Shown: piece after piece, positions 1 through 5,032 of the stretch
Layout: each line of letters starts with the position of its first letter
Numbering within the stretch: the first letter of the stretch is position 1
NCBI GenBank assembly: GCA_021204635.1
Contig: JAJPZB010000146.1
Span: 1 to 12,522, forward strand
Reading direction: 5' to 3'
DNA: 12,522 nucleotides
DNA from: Opitutia bacterium
GTDB taxonomy: Bacteria; Verrucomicrobiota; Verrucomicrobiia; Opitutales; UBA953
Translations under genes and position numbers: made by a program
Notes under the pieces: model-generated
What the model saw: the letters and a program-made list of their open reading frames with translations, nothing else
Told to the model about the DNA's origin: nothing
Database searches by the model: none

Positions 1-51
1 ACAATCGTGAGGGACGTTAGTCCCGAACAAATCCGTGTGACAACAATCGTG
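1..51. repeat. Short direct repeat flanking a small hairpin at the left edge
   Basis: The 9-mer ACAATCGTG occurs at 1-9 and again at 43-51. Between them lies a perfect 5-bp stem, GGGAC (11-15) and GTCCC (20-24), closed by the tetraloop GTTA. The window starts exactly at the first copy, so the left extent is unknown. No gene covers this stretch. It may be the edge of a dispersed intergenic element, but only one unit is visible. The spacing of 42 bp and the lack of further copies argue against a CRISPR array. Confidence 0.4.
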
Positions 52-181
52 GCAGCCTGCCGCCACCACTGACCCAAATCCCCGCCACCAACGCACAATA
101 ATCTCCCACCAACAACCCCTCCGCAACAACCTCACCACAAACTCCACCCGCCGCCACAAAACCCCTGTGGCATTGTTGCGG
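39..181 (-). repeat. Degenerate G-rich/C-rich intergenic repeat, left copy
   Basis: This gene-free stretch is C-rich on the plus strand and G-rich on the minus strand, with recurring CCACCAAC and CCACTGACCC words. On the minus strand at about 64-92 it reads GTTGGTGG, three bases, GGATTTGG, then GTCAGTGGTGG. That matches the 19-bp unit of the tandem array at the right end of the window (GTTGGTGG, TAA, GGATCCGG). The word GACAACAAT at 39-47 recurs at 12342-12350, again followed by the CCACCA/CCACTGACCCA words. The copies are degenerate and no protein reading frame is convincing here. Confidence 0.55.
153..171 (-). terminator. Hairpin downstream of the decarboxylase cluster
   Basis: GCCACA (153-158) and TGTGGC (166-171) form a perfect 6-bp stem with a 7-nt loop, 23 nt past the stop codon of the last gene of the decarboxylase cluster. 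There is no T-run after the stem on the minus strand, so it is not a standard intrinsic terminator. It could aid Rho-dependent termination or protect the 3' end. It also lies within the repetitive flank, so the symmetry may simply belong to the repeat. Confidence 0.25.
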
Positions 182-194
182 GGAAGTTTAAGTT

Positions 195-431
195 TTATTC
201 TTTGTCTTCGTCGTCGGAATCTGACGAATTTGTTTTGCGGCGGCAGATTCCGTGGATTATTGCGAAAAATCCGAGTAGGCAGATGACGTGCCCGATTATG
301 AGCACGAGGAATTGTGCGTCGCCTGCATATCCTGAGACGATTTTTGCGACGAGGACGCCGACAATCACGACGGCGATGCCGATCGCCCAGTGCTTTTGTT
401 CGACAAAAAATTTACCGAGGTTCGTCGGCAT
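195..431 (-). CDS. Small two-helix membrane protein with an acidic tail
   Basis: This 78-residue protein is not assigned to a family. It has two strongly hydrophobic segments at about residues 16-36 and 41-62, separated by a short GYAGDAQ loop. It ends in a basic patch (CRRK) followed by an acidic serine-rich tail, SSDSDDEDKE. The basic patch after helix 2 suggests that the tail is cytoplasmic. It is the last gene of the decarboxylase cluster, 51 nt after the beta subunit stop, on the same strand and probably cotranscribed. The start follows the leader TTAAATTTTTT-like A/T stretch rather than a Shine-Dalgarno sequence. It may be an accessory factor for the sodium pump, but only position supports that. 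The overlapping plus-strand frame is rich in Arg and Pro and looks like an antisense shadow. Confidence 0.7.
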   Translation of the reverse strand: MPTNLGKFFVEQKHWAIGIAVVIVGVLVAKIVSGYAGDAQFLVLIIGHVICLLGFFAIIHGICRRKTNSSDSDDEDKE

Positions 432-482
432 GCGGTTAAAAAATTTGGGGTTGCGGGGCTGCGCGAAAGCACCGCGTCGGGA

Positions 483-1970
483 TTAGCCGACGACGGTTGC
501 TGCCGCCAAGAGTTTCTCGAGTTGAGGCACGAGCGCGATATAGACGCCGGTGAAGATTGCCGTGGTTATCACGCCGGAGATGTTGATTCCGAGCGAATCC
601 GGCAGAACGATGACGTCGGGAGCGACGCGCGCGACTTCTTTCTGCGCGATTTTTGCGCAGGTTGGCACGCAGGAAATTCCGGCGATGCCGCAGACGGGAT
701 TGAAGCGCCTGCCCGAGAACAGGTAGAGGACATATCCGCCGAGAATCCCGCCGACAGCGGAGACCGTGAGCGCGAAAACCCCGAGCACGAGCAGGATCAA
801 AACCTTCTCGTCGAGCAGAGTTGACGCCGAGCACAGGAGCCCGAGAATCAACCCGAGGAAGAATGTTCCGCCATAGAGGAACACCTGATCGATCAGGCGA
901 ATGAACGACTGGATTCCGGCTTCGCGAACGGCTATTCCGACGAACAGCGAGCAGAACAGCGGAGTGCCGACGGGGAACAAAATGCAGAGCGTGCCGCAAA
1001 CGACGACCGCGAACGCAATTTTTTCCGTCGCCGTGACTTTGAGCAATTTTTTCGGCGGCGCGTTGCGAACCTTGCGCAGAGTTTCGGGCACGAGAAAGCG
1101 AATCAGGAACGGATATGCGCCGTATGTAATCCCGAGGTAGAGGTAGGCGACCACGGTTATCGGGACGAAAAGGTGCTTCGCGAGTTGCAGCGAGCCGAAG
1201 AGCACCATGGGCCCGTCCGCTCCGCCGATGAGCGCGACAGACGCCGCTTCGCCGAGCCCGAGACCGCAGAGAATCGCCACAGGGAAAGTCACCATCGTGC
1301 CAAGTTCAGCGCAAAACGCCATGAAAAGGCTTTGGAACGGGCGCACCATCAGGAAGCCGACGTCGAGCAAAACGCCGATTCCCATGAAGATGAAGCACGC
1401 AATCAGGTTGTTTGAAAATGCGTAGTTGTAAATCGGCTGAATCCAATCGACCTGCATGAGATCGACGACGTTGTTCGGCTCTTGAATGAGCGGCTCGACA
1501 TTCAGACTGCCCGGGACGACGACTTTGCCGTGAAGCGGAGCTGCGTCTTTGCCGGCGGGAAGAATTTCGAGAGAGCCTGCCGCGACGTAGTTTTTGAGGC
1601 TCTCGGCGGAATCCACGGAAATGTATTTCGGATCGCTCGTCAGTTCGGAGAAATCGGCGTCGCCCTTGATTGTGAAATAGCGGACGTCGGAGTAGTCTTC
1701 GGTGTTTATCCAGCGGGCGTCATATGGGCGTTCGGCGCGGACGGCGTTTCCGGGGTCGAGGTAGAGCACGCCGGTGTTTGCCGCGATCATTCCGATCCCC
1801 ATCGGGATCATCAGAAGCGGTTCCAGAATGCCTTTTTTCCCGAGAAAAACAAGCGCGGCGCCGAGGACGATCAGGACGATTCGACCCCAAAAAATCGTGG
1901 AATCGGAATCCACGAGCGTCGTAATCCCCTGAAAGAGTTGACGAACAATATCAACAATATCGATGCCCAT
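483..1970 (-). CDS. oadB: Sodium-translocating decarboxylase beta subunit
   Basis: This 495-residue integral membrane protein is the carboxybiotin decarboxylase and Na+ pump subunit of the OadB/MmdB/GcdB family. It removes CO2 from biotin on the carrier subunit and exports Na+. The N-terminus has a first helix and a re-entrant-like EPLLMIPMGIG element (residues 50-60). The core keeps GGADGP with Asp252 (equivalent to Klebsiella OadB Asp203), the AYLYLG motif with Tyr278 (Tyr229), and FNPVCGIAGISCVPTCAK with Asn424, Gly428 and Ser433 (Asn373, Gly377, Ser382). Lys440 sits where OadB has Arg389. Residues about 72-170 form a hydrophilic stretch longer than in typical homologues, and the C-terminal GPNVAGV-type motif is changed to GINISGV. 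Substrate (methylmalonyl-CoA, oxaloacetate, glutaconyl-CoA or malonate) cannot be read from this subunit, so the gene symbol is family-level. The start is an ATG 30 nt after the 57-aa gene. Confidence 0.95.
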   Translation of the reverse strand: MGIDIVDIVRQLFQGITTLVDSDSTIFWGRIVLIVLGAALVFLGKKGILEPLLMIPMGIGMIAANTGVLYLDPGNAVRAERPYDARWINTEDYSDVRYFTIKGDADFSELTSDPKYISVDSAESLKNYVAAGSLEILPAGKDAAPLHGKVVVPGSLNVEPLIQEPNNVVDLMQVDWIQPIYNYAFSNNLIACFIFMGIGVLLDVGFLMVRPFQSLFMAFCAELGTMVTFPVAILCGLGLGEAASVALIGGADGPMVLFGSLQLAKHLFVPITVVAYLYLGITYGAYPFLIRFLVPETLRKVRNAPPKKLLKVTATEKIAFAVVVCGTLCILFPVGTPLFCSLFVGIAVREAGIQSFIRLIDQVFLYGGTFFLGLILGLLCSASTLLDEKVLILLVLGVFALTVSAVGGILGGYVLYLFSGRRFNPVCGIAGISCVPTCAKIAQKEVARVAPDVIVLPDSLGINISGVITTAIFTGVYIALVPQLEKLLAAATVVG

Positions 1971-2000
1971 TTTCTTAAAAATTTGACGTTTTTGCCGGCA

Positions 2001-2174
2001 CTATTTTTTCGCCGGCTGATCTCCCTTGGAGAAGAGGCTGAGCGCGAGATAAATCAATTTGATGACTACTGCGATGAGAAGCGTCACCGCCGCCGCAATC
2101 AAGATTATCCACGGAAGGAAATCCATGGCGACGCCGAGCATTTGCTGCGTATCTGCAAGGAAGATTTTGGACAT
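2001..2174 (-). CDS. 57-residue single-pass membrane protein in the decarboxylase cluster
   Basis: An ATG at 2174 (minus strand) opens a 57-codon frame ending in TAG at 2001. The protein begins MSKIFLADTQQMLGVAMDFL and has one long hydrophobic segment at about residues 20-48. It ends with the hydrophilic tail SKGDQPAKK. It fills the otherwise empty space between the biotin carrier (40 nt upstream) and the beta subunit (30 nt downstream), with no overlap, which is what a real operon gene would do. Some methylmalonyl-CoA decarboxylases have an additional tiny subunit; Veillonella MmdE is about this length. OadG-type gamma subunits also begin with a single helix. I infer that this is a small accessory subunit of the pump. 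Sequence identity with MmdE or OadG is not evident by eye. Another frame over the same DNA (1975-2187) gives a Arg/Ser-rich, non-membrane peptide and is rejected. Confidence 0.75.
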   Translation of the reverse strand: MSKIFLADTQQMLGVAMDFLPWIILIAAAVTLLIAVVIKLIYLALSLFSKGDQPAKK

Positions 2175-2214
2175 AAAACAAGCACAAAACGTTTGCGGCA
2201 GAAGACCGTGCGGC

Positions 2215-2631
2215 TCAAGAAATCGTCGCGAGGACCTGACCTTCTTCGACGCCGTCGCCGACAGCGACCGCTATTGACGAAATTTTCCCCGTGCAATTTG
2301 CAAAGATGTAGGTGTTCATCTTCATAGCTTCGAGGACGAGAATTTGGTCGCCCTCTTTGACGGAATCGCCGACTTTGACGGCGATGGAAACGATTTTGCC
2401 GGCGAGAGGCGCGGGGACGGGTGTTCCGGCTGCGGGAGCGGCGGCGGGTTTTGTCGCGGGCGCAGGCGCAACAGGCGCGGGCGCGGGAGCGACCGGAGCC
2501 GGTGCAACGGGTGCCGGAGCGGGCATTGACGCCTGCGCGGGTGCTGTTGCGGCGGGCGCAGACGCTTCGCCTTCGATTTCGACGAGAACCTCGTAAACTT
2601 TCCCGTCAACGGTGACTTTAAGATTTTTCAT
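2215..2631 (-). CDS. Biotin carboxyl carrier subunit of the decarboxylase (MmdC-like)
   Basis: This 138-residue protein carries carboxybiotin between the carboxyltransferase alpha subunit and the membrane beta subunit. Residues 1-20 form a short N-terminal module (MKNLKVTVDGKVYEVLVEIE) typical of MmdC/GcdC-type carriers. Residues about 24-72 are an Ala/Pro linker made of PAPVA-like repeats. Residues about 72-138 form the biotinyl domain, with VPAPLAGKI, the biotinylation motif EAMKM (acceptor Lys104), and a closing GDGVEEGQVLATI strand. The length and architecture match the free-standing gamma subunit of methylmalonyl-CoA decarboxylases, not the carrier of acetyl-CoA carboxylase, which is longer. 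A role as a carrier for a soluble carboxylase is possible, but the adjacent beta subunit makes the sodium pump far more likely. A biotin protein ligase, not seen here, must modify it. Confidence 0.92.
   Translation of the reverse strand: MKNLKVTVDGKVYEVLVEIEGEASAPAATAPAQASMPAPAPVAPAPVAPAPAPVAPAPATKPAAAPAAGTPVPAPLAGKIVSIAVKVGDSVKEGDQILVLEAMKMNTYIFANCTGKISSIAVAVGDGVEEGQVLATIS
2452..2523 (-). repeat. PAPVA-type coding repeat in the biotin carrier linker
   Basis: Residues 37-60 of the biotin carrier consist of near-tandem PAPVA units, encoded by a GC-rich, low-complexity stretch. Such Ala/Pro linkers give the swinging biotin domain reach and flexibility. Repeat-number variation between strains would be expected here. 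Confidence 0.6.
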
Positions 2632-2691
2632 AGTGTTTGTTCGTTTTCCAAAATTTATCGGGAAACCAAAAGGATTGGAGATTCAAACGGC

Positions 2692-3135
2692 TCAACGGAA
2701 CGCACTCACGTCGTGAGATGAATAGACCTGGCGGCGGCCTTCCATGGACCACTCTGTCATGAGCCTTTCGACGTTGGCGGCAGGATTTTGCGGAACTTCG
2801 GGAGCCGGTGCGGGCGCGGGGCGAACTCCGAGCAAAGTGTATTTTTTCCCGCGCAACACGACGGCGACGGCAGCCGAGATCACGGCGAGCGTTTCCATCG
2901 GAATATTTTTGTAAGTCGGCGCGACGGCGGGAGCTGCGGGAGCAACCGGCGCGGCGACAGGCGCGGGCGTCGGAGAAGCTTTTTTGAACGACGACATGTG
3001 CTCCGGCCTTGGCGGAAACGCAGCGAGAATTCCGCGCCCGATTGCAGCGACCAAAACCACCAATACCACGGTTGCGAGCGCCACCCAGCCGATCGTCCCC
3101 CAATTTAAACTTCCGATAATCGAAATCGTTGCCAT
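2692..3135 (-). CDS. OadG/MmdD-like decarboxylase subunit
   Basis: This 147-residue protein is the first gene of the cluster. It has an N-terminal membrane anchor at about residues 15-37, then an Ala/Pro linker (about 53-73). A conserved block follows (about 78-106, with ISAAVAVVLRGKKYTLLGVRP). The C-terminal signature EWSMEGRRQVYSSHDV (128-143) resembles the end of MmdD delta subunits. Family members hold the carboxyltransferase alpha subunit and biotin carrier against the membrane beta subunit. OadG-type gamma subunits share the anchor and linker, and this signature leans toward the delta type. The gap to the biotin carrier is 60 nt. The next gene upstream is lnt, so no alpha subunit gene precedes it, unlike many mmd or oad operons. 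The leader has no Shine-Dalgarno sequence. Confidence 0.82.
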   Translation of the reverse strand: MATISIIGSLNWGTIGWVALATVVLVVLVAAIGRGILAAFPPRPEHMSSFKKASPTPAPVAAPVAPAAPAVAPTYKNIPMETLAVISAAVAVVLRGKKYTLLGVRPAPAPAPEVPQNPAANVERLMTEWSMEGRRQVYSSHDVSAFR

Positions 3136-3157
3136 AGTAAAAAAGTTTAGCGGCGAG

Positions 3158-3184
3158 ATTACAGTTTCGAGTTCAAATCGTCAA
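3158..3184 (-). promoter_or_regulatory. Candidate promoter for the decarboxylase cluster
   Basis: On the minus strand TTGACG (3179-3184) is followed after 15 nt by TGTAAT (3158-3163), near-consensus -35 and -10 hexamers lying 23 nt before the ATG at 3135. The spacer is shorter than the ideal 17 nt, which lowers confidence. Readthrough from lnt is the alternative. Confidence 0.35.
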
Positions 3185-3202
3185 CGTGCGATTTCGCGCC
3201 GA

Positions 3203-3223
3203 GATGTAGTTCCTGACTACATC
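3203..3223 (-). terminator. 8-bp hairpin overlapping the lnt stop codon
   Basis: GATGTAGT (3203-3210) and ACTACATC (3216-3223) are perfect inverted repeats with a 5-nt loop, and the right arm contains the lnt stop codon (3217-3219). On the minus strand no T-run follows, so it does not look like a full intrinsic terminator. It may be an attenuating or 3'-end-stabilising hairpin between lnt and the decarboxylase cluster, or a binding site, since it lies upstream of the candidate promoter. Confidence 0.35.
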
Positions 3224-5022
3224 ACACCAGACGCGGGGCGAATTTTTTCCCGCTTGCATTCGCGCAAACTTGCCGCGAGCGCAAGGGCGAAAAACGCGCC
3301 GCCCGCGAGGACGAGCCAGTCACCGTGAAGCGCGTAAAAAGTCGGCTCCGCGTCGCGCTTCCCGTAAACGTCGAAACGGCGCACCCCGCGAAAATAGATG
3401 GAGCCGCGCGCGTCTGCCATTTCATAGATTTGCCCGATCGGGGAAATCACGCCGCTCCAGCCCGCATTCCCGCAACGAATCACGGGCACGCCGAGCGAAA
3501 CCGCCTGCATGACGGAGTGCGCCATGTGCTGATATGCGCCGGATCCTTCGCCGTACCACGCGTCGTTTGTCACGACGGCAATAGTGTCCGCACCGGCGTT
3601 GACGACCGCCCTGCCCAACTCCGGAAAAACGTCCTCGTAGCACACGAGAACGCCGAGTTTCAAAACGGAATTTTTGCGCGAGCGCACGCAGAGCGGCTCA
3701 AACGATGTCCCGCGCAGGCAATCTGTCGCCACCGGCACCACTTTTCGCAGCGGCAAAATGTCTGCCAACGGCACGTATTCTCCGAACGGCACGAGATGTC
3801 GCTTGGCGGCAAAATTTTCGCCAAGCCCGAATTTTGGATCTATCACGTGCACGGAATTGTAGTATCCGTCGGGGTTTGCCGGCGTTTTCGCGGCATAAAT
3901 CGCGCCTGCAACAATCGGCGTTTTCGCAGCCCGCGACAAACCTGCCAGAAATTCCTCGTAGCCGTTCTCTTTGTCGCCGAGCTGCAAAACCGGCATCGCA
4001 GCCTCGGGCCAGAGAATGAAGTCGAGGCTGCGTTCGCGCGAGCGCTCCGCATTGTTGCCGACACGATTTTTGTCGCGGGAAAATGCGTTTTCGGCGAGAG
4101 CGGATTTTGCCTGCAACAATGTCATTTGCGGCTTGTCGTCGCCGAGAAGCGGAGCGGCGAGCGTGAGCGTTTTCAAGACGTCGAGATTCTCGGAAAACCG
4201 CGTCTTGTCCCACTTTTCCATGGGATCGAAATTTGTCTGCACCGCCGCGAACGAGAATTTTTTCTCAGCCTCGTTTTCGTAGTTAAAACATGAATACGCA
4301 AACATCACGATCGAGACGAAAATCGGCGCGAGCGCGATGTAAAATTCGGGGCAAAACGAGCGGAAAAATTTCGGTAGCGGCGCGGCGCAAACCGAGATGG
4401 GATCGGCGGAAGATGCACGCGCGCATGGGCGGCGCATTTCGACAAATTGCTTCCAAATGTATCGCGCCACAGCGAGATTGAAAAACACGACCATCGCGCT
4501 CGCGGCAGGCGTGCCGGCGAATTTGCAGAGCGAGAGCACTGCGGGGAAATTCCACTGCGTCGCGCCGAGCGGCATCCACGGAAAGCCCGTTAAAAACCAG
4601 GTCAAAACCCATTCGAGGACGATCCAGAGCCCGCTCAGCCCGAGCATGCACAGGACGCGAAACCCGACGGAACGCTCTCGCGTGCAAAGCGGAAAAATTT
4701 TGCGAAGCGCGACAAACCACGCGAACGGGAACGCAGTGTAAATCACCGGCAAAAGGAAAACGGCAATCCAGCCGAGCGGCGGATAAAGCCGGCTGAGCCA
4801 AATCAAAATCAGCACGCCGGAGAGGTAGCAAAATGCCCAAGTCGCGGGAAGCCAGCGCTTCCATGCAGGGCGCTTCAGCGACCAAACCGCGAGCGGCACG
4901 CAAAAAAACCACGCGAAACCCGAAAAGCTGAATCGCGGCATCGACAGCACAAACAGCGCAATCGACGCCAGCACGAGCGCGGGGACGCCAAGTTTTTGCA
5001 GAATTTTTCTCCCCGACAGCAT
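3217..5022 (-). CDS. lnt: Apolipoprotein N-acyltransferase
   Basis: This 601-residue inner-membrane enzyme adds the third acyl chain to the N-terminal cysteine of lipoproteins, allowing sorting to the outer membrane. Several membrane segments lie in residues 1-250, followed by the nitrilase-like CN-hydrolase domain (about 255-550) and a final helix near 568-585. The catalytic triad is visible as Glu340 in LWPEAAMP, Lys407 in AKRHLVPFGEYVPL and Cys461 in VCYEDVFPE. TNDAWYGEGSGAYQH and RCGNAGWSG are further family motifs. It is longer than the E. coli protein (512), mainly through an extended segment at about 265-332. I chose the ATG at 5022, 10 nt after the M60 peptidase stop and preceded by GGGAAG. 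An in-frame extension to 5100 would overlap the peptidase by 68 nt and adds a hydrophilic, non-family N-terminus. Confidence 0.96.
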   Translation of the reverse strand: MLSGRKILQKLGVPALVLASIALFVLSMPRFSFSGFAWFFCVPLAVWSLKRPAWKRWLPATWAFCYLSGVLILIWLSRLYPPLGWIAVFLLPVIYTAFPFAWFVALRKIFPLCTRERSVGFRVLCMLGLSGLWIVLEWVLTWFLTGFPWMPLGATQWNFPAVLSLCKFAGTPAASAMVVFFNLAVARYIWKQFVEMRRPCARASSADPISVCAAPLPKFFRSFCPEFYIALAPIFVSIVMFAYSCFNYENEAEKKFSFAAVQTNFDPMEKWDKTRFSENLDVLKTLTLAAPLLGDDKPQMTLLQAKSALAENAFSRDKNRVGNNAERSRERSLDFILWPEAAMPVLQLGDKENGYEEFLAGLSRAAKTPIVAGAIYAAKTPANPDGYYNSVHVIDPKFGLGENFAAKRHLVPFGEYVPLADILPLRKVVPVATDCLRGTSFEPLCVRSRKNSVLKLGVLVCYEDVFPELGRAVVNAGADTIAVVTNDAWYGEGSGAYQHMAHSVMQAVSLGVPVIRCGNAGWSGVISPIGQIYEMADARGSIYFRGVRRFDVYGKRDAEPTFYALHGDWLVLAGGAFFALALAASLRECKREKIRPASGVM

Positions 5023-5032
5023 CGTCTTCCCG

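Noticed and set aside
1..51. CRISPR array
   Set aside because: Only two 9-bp copies are visible, with an internal hairpin and no spacer-repeat periodicity or cas gene.
1975..2187. A 70-codon minus-strand frame in the gap before oadB
   Set aside because: It is Arg/Ser-rich and has no membrane segment, while the overlapping 57-codon frame at 2001-2174 gives a sensible transmembrane protein that fits the operon spacing.
1482..2327. A 281-codon plus-strand frame across the beta subunit and biotin carrier
   Set aside because: It spans two real genes and the small 57-aa gene on the other strand, and is highly charged and low in hydrophobic cores.
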